From Abiotrophia sp938010525 (GTDB lineage: Bacteria; Bacillota; Bacilli; Lactobacillales; Aerococcaceae), in the NCBI RefSeq assembly GCF_938010525.1, contig NZ_CALLVK010000022.1, positions 124,001 through 188,000 of the forward strand: a stretch of DNA of 64,000 nt, in the 5' to 3' direction. The first letter of the stretch is position 1, and every line of letters starts with the position of its first letter. Made by a program: the position numbers and the translations under genes. The notes beneath the pieces were generated by a model. That model worked only from the letters and a program-made list of their open reading frames with translations, did no database searches and was not told where the DNA came from. Of the stretch, positions 35,841 through 43,435 are shown one piece after another.

Positions 35841-36713
35841 TTATTCGGTCAGGTCGTGATAGGCCTGATAGACGCTTTGTTTTTTCAGTCCGTAAGTCTT
35901 GGCCACTTGTTTAATAGCTTGCATGGCATTGAGCCCTTCTTGAGCCATGAGGTCTTGGACCAAGGCCTTGAGATCCGTCTCTGCGGTCAGCTCAGGTCCC
36001 GTCTCGACCTTGCCCCCGCCAGCTACCAAGAGGACACATTCGCCCTTGATTTCCTGGTCAGCTAGGCCCATGAGCACTTGATGTACACTACCCCGAATAT
36101 AGGTCTCATAACGCTTGGTCAGCTCCCGAGCTATGACCACGGCCCGGTCCGGCCCCAATTCCTGGCGAACGGCCTGCAAAGCCTGCTTGATTCGGTGGGG
36201 CGACTCGTAGAAAATGGCCGTTGCCTCCTGGCCTGCCACTAGGTCTAAGACAGCGACCTGGCCTTTCTTATCCCTTGGGAAGAAGCCGTAATAGGTGAAG
36301 GTCTGGCAGGATAAGCCCGAAGCAATCAAGGCCGTCAGGGCTGCATTGGCGCCCGGCAGAGCCACCACTGCTAGTCCCTGGCTAAGAGCGGCATCCACCA
36401 AGGGATGACCCGGGTCATTAATCAGAGGCATGCCGGCATCTGATACCAAGGCCAAATCCTGACCTTGCGCCAAACGTTCTAACAAGGGCTGGAGACGGTC
36501 GGCCTGGCTATGCTCATGGAAGCTCTGCATAGGCGTCTCAATCTCAAAATGGTTTAAGAGTTTAATGGTGTTGCGGGTATCTTCCGCCAGAATCAAATCC
36601 GCTTCCTTGAGGTGGCGAATGGCCCGGAAGGTCATGTCTTCTAAGTTACCGATAGGCGTTGGCACCAAGTAGAGGGTGCCCCCCGCCCGGGACTCAAAGC
36701 TCCGTTGTTCCAT
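35841..36713 (-). CDS. rsmI: 16S rRNA (cytidine-1402-2'-O)-methyltransferase
   Basis: 290 residues. LYLVPTPIGNLEDMTFRA (about 15-32), AEDTRNTIKLLNH, SDAGMPLINDPG (about 92-103) and GANAALTALIASGL are the tetrapyrrole-methylase-fold motifs of RsmI. FYGFFPRDKKG and FYESPHRI follow. It methylates C1402 of 16S rRNA with S-adenosylmethionine. It overlaps the GIY-YIG gene by 20 bases, with GGAGG inside that gene, so coupling is likely. Confidence 0.96.
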   Translation of the reverse strand: MEQRSFESRAGGTLYLVPTPIGNLEDMTFRAIRHLKEADLILAEDTRNTIKLLNHFEIETPMQSFHEHSQADRLQPLLERLAQGQDLALVSDAGMPLINDPGHPLVDAALSQGLAVVALPGANAALTALIASGLSCQTFTYYGFFPRDKKGQVAVLDLVAGQEATAIFYESPHRIKQALQAVRQELGPDRAVVIARELTKRYETYIRGSVHQVLMGLADQEIKGECVLLVAGGGKVETGPELTAETDLKALVQDLMAQEGLNAMQAIKQVAKTYGLKKQSVYQAYHDLTE

Positions 36714-37026
36714 CTTGCACCTCCAAGGGAATAATTAAGGGTTGGCTGGCCGATAAGGACGTCAAGCCATGGCGGAAGAGATAGTCTTCTTTCTGGGCCC
36801 GGGTCAGTCGCTTAAATCGCGCCTCCGCCCGCATGGCCAGAGACCTACTAGGCCGCTCTTCAGCATAGAGCAGGCGAACCGGCCGGCGCTTGGCCTGTTG
36901 GGTATATTTGGCGCCCTTGCCAGCATTATGACTGGCAGTCCGCGCCTCTAAGTCCACCGTATAGCCGGTATAGAGAGTATGGTCTGCGCAGTAGAGCACA
37001 TAGAAAAAATACTGTTTAGTCGCCAT
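36694..37026 (-). CDS. yazA: GIY-YIG domain protein, YazA-like
   Basis: 110 residues. YFFYVLYCADHTLYTGYTVD contains the split GIY-YIG-like motif (YVLYC...LYTGYT); R and E of the nuclease fold follow (KRRPVRLLYAEERPSRSLAMRAE). The UPF0213/YazA family is small and of unknown role, related to SLX1-type nucleases. Position between trmN6 and rsmI is the same as in Bacillus (yabB-yazA-yabC). It overlaps both neighbours. Confidence 0.92.
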   Translation of the reverse strand: MATKQYFFYVLYCADHTLYTGYTVDLEARTASHNAGKGAKYTQQAKRRPVRLLYAEERPSRSLAMRAEARFKRLTRAQKEDYLFRHGLTSLSASQPLIIPLEVQDGTTEL

Positions 37027-37768
37027 AATAAATTGCCTTCATTTCTGGGGTATATTGCTGATTAGGCCCATAAATGACAATCGGCGGCTCCACCTTCAAG
37101 CCTTGGCGTCCCCCTGCGTAAATGGCTTCGACCAGCACCACCTTGGCCACCTGGTCGGCCTTGCCATAGGCAAATTGCAGGCGATGAACACTGAAGCCCA
37201 CCCCTAGCAAGGTCTCCATCAAGTCATCTAGGCGATCTGGCCGATAGACACAGAAGAGCTTGCCCCGGGTCTTGAGCTGGCGCTTGGCCTGGGCCACCCA
37301 TTGCTCCAAGGTTAGATAGACCTCATGCCGGGCAATGGCATGGGAGGTCAGGTGGTGTTGGGTCTGTTTGTTAGTGACCGAGAAATAAGGGGGATTGCAA
37401 GTCACAACATCATAGAGGGGACGCGCCGCCTCCATGCTTTTGACATCCCCTTGGCGAAAAGTCAGCCGGTCCGTCAAATCATTGAGCTGGCAAGAGCGCT
37501 GGGCCATATCGACTAGGGCCTCTTGCAGTTCAATGGCATCTATGTGACCGGCTGTTTTGGCACTGAGTAGGAAGGGAATGACCCCTGTCCCACTACAGAG
37601 ATCCAGAATTCTGGCCGTCTGGCGTCGTGGTACCTTGGCAAAATGGGCCAAGAGAATGGCATCGACTGAGAAGGCAAAGTAGTCTGGATTTTGAATAATC
37701 GACAAGTTCTCGCGAGCGAGATAGTCTAGGCGCTCGCCGGGCTTAAGTAAGTCAGTCGCGTCTGTCAT
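37016..37768 (-). CDS. trmN6: tRNA1(Val) adenine-37 N6-methyltransferase family (YabB/TrmN6)
   Basis: 250 residues. SAM-binding LDLCSGTGVIPFLLSAK (about 55-71) and the catalytic NPPY in VVTCNPPYF (about 123-131), typical of N6-adenine methyltransferases. Related to E. coli YfiC/TrmN6. The exact tRNA target in Firmicutes is not certain. Overlaps the GIY-YIG gene by 11 bases; nine bases after yabA. Confidence 0.92.
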   Translation of the reverse strand: MTDATDLLKPGERLDYLARENLSIIQNPDYFAFSVDAILLAHFAKVPRRQTARILDLCSGTGVIPFLLSAKTAGHIDAIELQEALVDMAQRSCQLNDLTDRLTFRQGDVKSMEAARPLYDVVTCNPPYFSVTNKQTQHHLTSHAIARHEVYLTLEQWVAQAKRQLKTRGKLFCVYRPDRLDDLMETLLGVGFSVHRLQFAYGKADQVAKVVLVEAIYAGGRQGLKVEPPIVIYGPNQQYTPEMKAIYYGD

Positions 37769-37777
37769 AGGGACCTC

Positions 37778-38170
37778 CTAGTGGTTGTCTCGCTGGAAAC
37801 TATCCAGGAGATTCTGACAGAAAATACACTCTTCCCCTGGCTCTCGCTTCATCCCATAGAAGGTATGGCAGATATGGATGCCTTCCTGGTAGAAGGTCTG
37901 CAGGCGCTCGCGCCCCGCCTGTTGCCGTTTGGCTGGCGCCACTTGACTGGTCTCCTCCTGATGCTTGTCTTCTTGCTCTGGAGGCAAATCCGTCAGGGGC
38001 GGGCTGGCTTCGCTGACGACCGATGCTAACTGGGCATTGGCCATGCGAAGACGGTTATTTTCATGGGAAAGTTCTGTTACCTGGTGCTTGAGTTGCGCCA
38101 TGGTATCACTTAATTGGCTAAACTGACTGTCCATTAGGGCCAGAATCTGGGTCAAGTTTGACTCATCCAT
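37778..38170 (-). CDS. yabA: Replication initiation control protein YabA
   Basis: 130 residues from ATG 38170 (AAGGA 10 bases upstream). N-terminal coiled coil (about 5-50: LMDSQFSQLSDTMAQLKHQ, ELSHENNRLRMANAQL), a variable middle and a C-terminal zinc domain with HICHTFYG and CIFC (about 100-125). YabA binds DnaA and DnaN and limits re-initiation of replication. Its place next to holB and dnaX is conserved. Confidence 0.95.
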   Translation of the reverse strand: MDESNLTQILALMDSQFSQLSDTMAQLKHQVTELSHENNRLRMANAQLASVVSEASPPLTDLPPEQEDKHQEETSQVAPAKRQQAGRERLQTFYQEGIHICHTFYGMKREPGEECIFCQNLLDSFQRDNH

Positions 38171-38214
38171 TAGCACAACATCCTTTCATTATCAATAAGA
38201 GTGAATTGGCTTGC

Positions 38215-39168
38215 TTAGCGCCCCGCCTTAAAGCGTAAGACGCACTGCTCTAAAGCCAAGTGGGGAGACACATTAGCCAAAATCCGCTGCTTAGCCTCTA
38301 GCAAGTGCTGATTAAGCCGCAGGAGGTCAGCCTGGCTAGGCAGGCCTTGTTTGGCCAATTCGGTCAAGAAATGCTCTTGGAAATCATAGGCTGCTGCCTT
38401 GGTTAAGAGCTGATGGGTCAGACGCAGGCAATAATCCGCCAGGTCCAAGCCACCCTGCTGGGTCAGGTCTCCTTTGAGTCGAGTCTGTAAAGCAACAAAG
38501 GCCATAGGGTCGCCCAGCACTAGCTGGCGATACCAGCCGTTCCAGGTCTTGATAGCCTGCTCAAACTGGGTCGCCTCATAGTCGCTCGTCCAGCGGGCCA
38601 CCGTTTCCTCTCTGAAGCCCGCCAGAATCTGGGCGTGAACGGGCAAGACGCCGTGAGCCTCCCAGTCCGCTGCCTGGGCTTGGCGGTCTGGCACCTCCAG
38701 ATGCAGGACTTGAACCCGTGACAAAATAGTCGGCAGGAGCAAGTTAGCACTTGGACTCCAGAGGAAGAGATAAACATTGTCCACCGGCTCCTCCAAGACG
38801 GTCAAGAGGGCATTGGCCGAAGAGGCATTGAGGCGCTCGGCCTGCTCAATAATAGCAAACTTACCACGCCCTTCTAGCGGGCTCTGCCCCAACCATTCCT
38901 TGAGCTCGCGGACCTGGTCGACCTTGAGGGTCTGGCCTTGAGCCTCTAAGTAATAGACATCTGCGTACTGATTATCGGCAATCCGTTGGCGGATGGTCGC
39001 TGGGTTGCCAGCACTATCCCTAGAGAAATAATCTTGGGCTAGGGCCGTCATGACGGCTCGCTTGCTAGTCATGTCCCCACCTGTCAGCAGGTAGGCATGG
39101 GCTAGGTGGCCTTCCTGAACCTGCTGGGCAAAATAAGCCTTGAGGGCTTCGACGCTATAGGTAGCCAT
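38215..39168 (-). CDS. holB: DNA polymerase III subunit delta'
   Basis: 317 residues, AAA+ clamp-loader fold. HAYLLTGGDMTSKRAVM takes the place of the P-loop, KVDQVRELKEWL, LNASSANALLTVLEEP (about 112-127) and PTILSRVQVLHLE (SRC-like sensor, about 145-157) are conserved. As in other delta' proteins, it does not need to bind ATP. It loads the sliding clamp together with DnaX, encoded in the same operon. Confidence 0.94.
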   Translation of the reverse strand: MATYSVEALKAYFAQQVQEGHLAHAYLLTGGDMTSKRAVMTALAQDYFSRDSAGNPATIRQRIADNQYADVYYLEAQGQTLKVDQVRELKEWLGQSPLEGRGKFAIIEQAERLNASSANALLTVLEEPVDNVYLFLWSPSANLLLPTILSRVQVLHLEVPDRQAQAADWEAHGVLPVHAQILAGFREETVARWTSDYEATQFEQAIKTWNGWYRQLVLGDPMAFVALQTRLKGDLTQQGGLDLADYCLRLTHQLLTKAAAYDFQEHFLTELAKQGLPSQADLLRLNQHLLEAKQRILANVSPHLALEQCVLRFKAGR

Positions 39169-39180
39169 GCCAGTCGCCGC

Positions 39181-39513
39181 CTAGAATTGGTGGAAGCTTT
39201 CGATTGGCAAGACGAAGACGGTTGCGCCCCCTACTTCAACTTTAACAGGTAGGTTAACAGCTGAGTCTAGCCCCATATCCAAGTGGAGCGGAGCGCTGAC
39301 ATATTGCTCACGCGCCTTAGAACATTGGTCAATAATTTTCAAGACTTCCTCAATCCGTTCTTCCTCAATCCCAATCATAAAGGTGGTATTACCGGCCCGT
39401 AAGAAACTACCGGTGGTAGATAACTTGGTGGCACGGACATTGGCATCATAGAAAGCGCGACTCAATTCGTTTTGGTCTTGATCTTGAACAATGGCAATAA
39501 TTAATTTCATCAT
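39181..39513 (-). CDS. pstA: Cyclic-di-AMP receptor, PII-like (PstA/DarA)
   Basis: 110 residues. MKLIIAIVQDQDQNELSRAF, TKLSTTGSFLRAGNTTFMIG (about 31-50) and the C terminus GGATVFVLPIESFHQF match the PstA/DarA family that binds cyclic-di-AMP at trimer interfaces. A second Met three bases in is an equally good start. Between tmk and holB as in Bacillus yaaQ. Confidence 0.95.
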   Translation of the reverse strand: MMKLIIAIVQDQDQNELSRAFYDANVRATKLSTTGSFLRAGNTTFMIGIEEERIEEVLKIIDQCSKAREQYVSAPLHLDMGLDSAVNLPVKVEVGGATVFVLPIESFHQF

Positions 39514-39536
39514 GATACTCCTTCTCCTCTCTGTCT

Positions 39537-40169
39537 CTAGAGGGCATGTTGATGTAGAACGTCAATACAAGCAGCCACGACCTGGTCTAGTGGCGCTTGG
39601 CCGTCAATGACCTTAATGCGCTCTGGCGAGGCTTGGGCCAAATCTAGAAAGGCCTGGCGGACCCGGTTATGGAAGTCCAGGGATTCTTGGTCTAGGCGAT
39701 CATACTGGCGCTGACCGCGGGCCTGATGAATGCGGGCTAGGCCCACCTCAGCTGGCACATCGATTAAGAGGGTCAGAGCCGGCAGTTGGTCTTCTACCGC
39801 AAATTGGTTAATGGACCAGATTAGATCCACTGGAATGTCGCGAGCCATACCTTGGTAAGCCAAGGACGAATCCACGAAGCGGTCGCAGAGGACGATTTTG
39901 CCTTGACGCAAGGCCGGTAGAATCACTTCGACCAAGTGTTGGCGACGGGCTGCCGCAAACAAGAGGGCCTCTGTCCGTGGGTCCATGGCAGTGTGATCCA
40001 CATCTAGAATGACCCGTCTAATCTCTTCCGCAATGGGCACGCCCCCCGGCTCACGAGTGGTCAGGACTTGATGGCCCTGGCCCTCTAAATAGGCGGTCAA
40101 CTCCGCAATCACACTGCTCTTGCCGGCCCCATCAGGACCTTCAAGGGTTATAAACTTTCCTGGAAACAT
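39537..40169 (-). CDS. tmk: Thymidylate kinase
   Basis: 210 residues. P-loop EGPDGAGKSS (about 10-19), TREPGG (about 38-43), CDRFVDSSLAYQG (about 95-107) and a LID region with ARGQRQYDRLD. It makes dTDP from dTMP for DNA synthesis. Lies 25 bases after recR in the dnaX operon. Confidence 0.96.
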   Translation of the reverse strand: MFPGKFITLEGPDGAGKSSVIAELTAYLEGQGHQVLTTREPGGVPIAEEIRRVILDVDHTAMDPRTEALLFAAARRQHLVEVILPALRQGKIVLCDRFVDSSLAYQGMARDIPVDLIWSINQFAVEDQLPALTLLIDVPAEVGLARIHQARGQRQYDRLDQESLDFHNRVRQAFLDLAQASPERIKVIDGQAPLDQVVAACIDVLHQHAL

Positions 40170-40194
40170 GCCTTCTCCTCACTTTGTCTTTCCA

Positions 40195-40791
40195 CTATAA
40201 TTCACGTCGCCCTTCAATGGCCCGGAAGAGGGTCATCTCATCGGCGTATTCAATGTCACTGCCTACCGCCAAACCATGAGCTAGGCGGGTTACCTTAATG
40301 CCAGCTGGTTTAAGCAAGCGGGCCAAGTACATGGCAGTCGCTTCCCCTTCAGCCGTGGCATTGGTGGCCACAATGACTTCTTCAATCTCCGTCTCCTGCA
40401 AACGACGCAGGAGCGAGGGAATATTCAAATCTTCTGGCCCCGTTCCTTCCATGGGTGATAAGACCCCGTGAAGGACATGGTAGAGGCCATGATATTCATG
40501 CATTCGCTCCATGGACATGACATCCCGGGCATCTTCTACCACTAGGACCGTCTTACTGTCACGACTTTGATCGGAACAGATGACGCAGAGCTCGCTGTCC
40601 GTGATATTGCCGCAAGTCGGGCAGAAGCGCAAGTCACGTTTGACTTGAATCAAGGCTTGGGCGAACTCGGTCACGTCGGATTCTTTCATGTCAAGGACAT
40701 AGAAGGCCAACCGAGCCGCTGTCTTGGCTCCAATACCCGGTAATTTGGTAAAACTATTGATTAACTTCGCGATAGGTGCAGGGTATTGCAC
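40195..40791 (-). CDS. recR: Recombination mediator RecR
   Basis: 198 residues, exact family length. Helix-hairpin-helix FTKLPGIGAKTAARLAFY (about 14-31), zinc finger CPTCGNITDSELCVIC (about 57-72), and a Toprim domain with VVEDARDVMSMER and ATNATAEGEATAMYL. With RecF and RecO it loads RecA on SSB-covered gaps. Directly after ybaB, the universal neighbour. Confidence 0.97.
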   Translation of the reverse strand: MQYPAPIAKLINSFTKLPGIGAKTAARLAFYVLDMKESDVTEFAQALIQVKRDLRFCPTCGNITDSELCVICSDQSRDSKTVLVVEDARDVMSMERMHEYHGLYHVLHGVLSPMEGTGPEDLNIPSLLRRLQETEIEEVIVATNATAEGEATAMYLARLLKPAGIKVTRLAHGLAVGSDIEYADEMTLFRAIEGRREL

Positions 40792-40822
40792 TGGGTGGCC
40801 ACCTCCTTTGATGGTTTATAGG

Positions 40823-41146
40823 CTAGAAGGGTAGGTTCATGCCTTGGGTGTACTTACCCAGGCGAGATTCCGTTGCTTGGTCTACTTGCTTCAAAGCATC
40901 GTTAACTGTTGCAATCACTAGATCTTGTAACATCTCGATATCATCTGGATCTACCAAGTCTGGCGCTAGGTCCAATTCTACCAATTCCTTCTTGCCGTTG
41001 ACTTTAACCGTTACTAGTTGGTTAAGGTCTTGGGCTTGGAAGATAGTAGCTTCAATGGCCGCTTGCTCCTTGGTCATTTCCTTTTGCATTTTTTGGATTT
41101 TTTGCATCATGCCTTGCATGTTGCCCATATTTCCCATTCCACGCAT
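40823..41146 (-). CDS. ybaB: YbaB/EbfC nucleoid-associated protein
   Basis: 107 residues from ATG 41146 (GGAG 8 bases upstream); Met/Gly-rich start MRGMGNMGNMQGMMQKIQKM then the conserved core KMQKEMTKEQAAIEAT, VTVKVNGKKELVELDL and LVIATVNDALKQVDQ. Forms a tweezer-like dimer that binds DNA. Between dnaX and recR as in nearly all bacteria. Confidence 0.95.
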   Translation of the reverse strand: MRGMGNMGNMQGMMQKIQKMQKEMTKEQAAIEATIFQAQDLNQLVTVKVNGKKELVELDLAPDLVDPDDIEMLQDLVIATVNDALKQVDQATESRLGKYTQGMNLPF

Positions 41147-41171
41147 ATTTATATCTCCTTTAATGCTTGCT

Positions 41172-43142
41172 TTATTTTTCGTAATCGATGTCGACCACAT
41201 CTTGACCAAAGAGGGCCAAGGCTTGGCTGACAACAGGTGGGAGGCTGTCCTGATCTGGTGCCTGTGCGAAGACAGGGTCAACCGTCGGCAAATCCTCCTG
41301 GTCCGCTAGTGGCTGAGCGGGCTCTGGCGCTTCCATTGGCAGGCCAAACAAATCGGTGCCTGGCTCACTTGCCTCTGGCGCCTCTGGCAAGTCCTTCATG
41401 ACTTGCTCTAGGCTTTGGAAGTCGTCTGACTGTGGCTTGGCTTGTTCAGCTTCTATAGACTCTGATTCAGGGGCTAGCCTAATAGGTTCTGCCACGGCAC
41501 CAATTTTGATTGGGCCGCCCGCTTGGTCATAGAGGACCTTATAGGTCTGGCGCACCTGACTCCATTCACTCTGTAAGACAAAGGCCAAGGCGACTGGCCG
41601 GTCAAAGTGGCGGGCCAGTTGGCGACTTAGTTCTTGGACCAAGTCCGCATCTTGTTGGACCCGACCACAGAAATCCTGGCTCTTGAAGGATAAGAGAATG
41701 CGTTCAGGACCTGCTGCCTGTACCTCTGCTCCCGTCAAGCGCACGCGGTCTTGTGGTGGCAAGGATTCTAGCCAAGCAGCCCAGCCACTTTTGAGCTGGC
41801 TGACATCTTGACGTGTGGCCTCATTGAGGACGGCATAGACGGCATCCGTGTCCAAACGATAGGCTTGACGCTGTCCAGCAGGACGCTCGCGCGGTACCCG
41901 TGGTTGGTCATCCACTGCTGGCGCTTGCAGGCTAGGAGCTGCTACTTGAGCAGGTGCGCCTGCCCGCAACTGGGCTTCCAGTTGGCTGACCTTGGCCTCT
42001 AGGGCTTGCACCTGACGCACAAGGTCGGCTAGGGCACCCGACTCAGGACCAGCAGCTACCGGCTGATTGGCGACCTCTTGGGCCAATTCAATAGTGGCTA
42101 CTTCTACGAAGAGGTCGGCTTGCGTAGCAAAACGCATTTGGTTTAAGGCCTGATTAAGTCTTTCAATCAGACTGTAATAGAAGCGGTTGTCCCCAGCTTG
42201 ACGCAAAGGCTTGAGCTCTGCTTGGGTCAAGAGGGTGAAGTTGTCTTTGGAATTCAAGGTCAACAAGAGGTCCCGGCAGAAGAGGATTAACTCTTCCACG
42301 AAGCGATTGGCCTGCTTGCCTTCTTGAAGACTGGCCTGCAAAATACTCAAGGCCTTAGGCCCATCGTGGGCTTGCAGGGCAGTCAGATAATCGATATAGA
42401 CCAGCTGAGACAAGGACCCTGTCACTTCCAAGGCCGATTGAACAGTCACCGCTGAACGGTTATAGGATAGGGCTTGGTCCAGCAAACTCAGGCTATCCCG
42501 CATCCCACCATTGGCTGCCCGCGCAATCACTGCCAGGGCTTCGGCTTCAAAGTCAATCCCATCTTGTTCCAGAATATACTGCATGCGGCCGACTAAATCA
42601 GCCTGACTAATCCGCCCAAAGTCGAAGCGTTGAGTCCGCGAGATAATAGTGGCGGGAATCTTATGCGGTTCCGTTGTCGCTAGGATGAAAAGAACCTGAG
42701 CCGGTGGCTCTTCCAGGGTTTTGAGCAGAGCATTAAAGGCTCCGGTGGTCAGCATATGGACCTCGTCGATGATATAGACCTTGTAGGTCGCTTGACTCGG
42801 CGCATAGCGCACCTTATCCCTTAGGTCGCGGATTTCCTCGACCCCGTTGTTGGAAGCCGCGTCAATTTCAATGACGTCGCTCAATTGGCCAGCTGTAATG
42901 GCCTGGCAAAGTTCACACTGGTTGCAGGGATTGCCATCCGTCTGATGTGGGCAGTTGACCGCCTTGGCCAGAATTTTGGCTGCAGAGGTCTTCCCTGTTC
43001 CCCGTGGCCCGGTGAACAAATAGGCGTGACTTAATTGCTGGTTCTTGACCGCATTTTTTAGGGTTTCGGCAATTAGGGGTTGCCCCACTAACTCGTCAAA
43101 ACTTTGGGGCCGCCAGACCCGATATAAGGCTTGATAACTCAT
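41172..43142 (-). CDS. dnaX: DNA polymerase III subunits gamma/tau
   Basis: 656 residues from ATG 43142 (MSYQALYRVWRPQSF; GGAGG 7 bases upstream). P-loop FTGPRGTGKTSAAKI (about 43-57), zinc module CPHQTDGNPCNQCELC (about 64-79), Walker B VYIIDEVHMLT and sensor ATTEPHKIPATIISR. After about residue 360 comes a variable Gln/Ala/Pro/Glu-rich tau region. I saw no obvious programmed frameshift site but did not examine this fully. It heads the dnaX operon. The promoter at about 43.18 kb has an extended -10. Confidence 0.95.
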   Translation of the reverse strand: MSYQALYRVWRPQSFDELVGQPLIAETLKNAVKNQQLSHAYLFTGPRGTGKTSAAKILAKAVNCPHQTDGNPCNQCELCQAITAGQLSDVIEIDAASNNGVEEIRDLRDKVRYAPSQATYKVYIIDEVHMLTTGAFNALLKTLEEPPAQVLFILATTEPHKIPATIISRTQRFDFGRISQADLVGRMQYILEQDGIDFEAEALAVIARAANGGMRDSLSLLDQALSYNRSAVTVQSALEVTGSLSQLVYIDYLTALQAHDGPKALSILQASLQEGKQANRFVEELILFCRDLLLTLNSKDNFTLLTQAELKPLRQAGDNRFYYSLIERLNQALNQMRFATQADLFVEVATIELAQEVANQPVAAGPESGALADLVRQVQALEAKVSQLEAQLRAGAPAQVAAPSLQAPAVDDQPRVPRERPAGQRQAYRLDTDAVYAVLNEATRQDVSQLKSGWAAWLESLPPQDRVRLTGAEVQAAGPERILLSFKSQDFCGRVQQDADLVQELSRQLARHFDRPVALAFVLQSEWSQVRQTYKVLYDQAGGPIKIGAVAEPIRLAPESESIEAEQAKPQSDDFQSLEQVMKDLPEAPEASEPGTDLFGLPMEAPEPAQPLADQEDLPTVDPVFAQAPDQDSLPPVVSQALALFGQDVVDIDYEK

Positions 43143-43180
43143 TGTCCACCCTCCTTTTTGGGCACAGATATTTCCCATCT

Positions 43181-43186
43181 ATTATA
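43181..43186 (-). promoter_or_regulatory. Extended -10 promoter of the dnaX operon
   Basis: TATGCTATAAT on the minus strand, about 40 bases before the dnaX start, without a clear -35. Confidence 0.55.
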
Positions 43187-43270
43187 GCATAAGTAGCCCT
43201 TGATTCGCTAGGCATGGCCCTGGAAAATCAAGGCGACTTGCTTAAATCTGCCTAGCACTAAAACTCCTTC

Positions 43271-43301
43271 CCCTATTTATCTATTCTATAGATAAATAGG
43301 G
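43271..43301. repeat. 31-base palindrome CCCTATTTATCTAT...
   Basis: CCCTATTTATCTAT (43271-43284) and its exact complement (43288-43301) around TCT. Shares its outer ten bases with the palindrome at 32062-32094. Lies between the mgtA terminator and the dnaX promoter. Confidence 0.75.
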
Positions 43302-43400
43302 TTGAAGTTAACAAATCTACGGTTATTTTTCTTAACATATTTTCAAATCTAGCTCTTTATGGGTCCCTTACCCAGAGATAGCTTCTTCGATTCTGGCAAA

Positions 43401-43429
43401 CAAAAAAGCTGGGATTTTCATCCCAGCCA
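43401..43429 (-). terminator. mgtA terminator
   Basis: GGCTGGGATG...ATCCCAGC stem followed by six T on the minus strand, a few bases after the mgtA stop. Confidence 0.85.
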
Positions 43430-43435
43430 TAGGTT

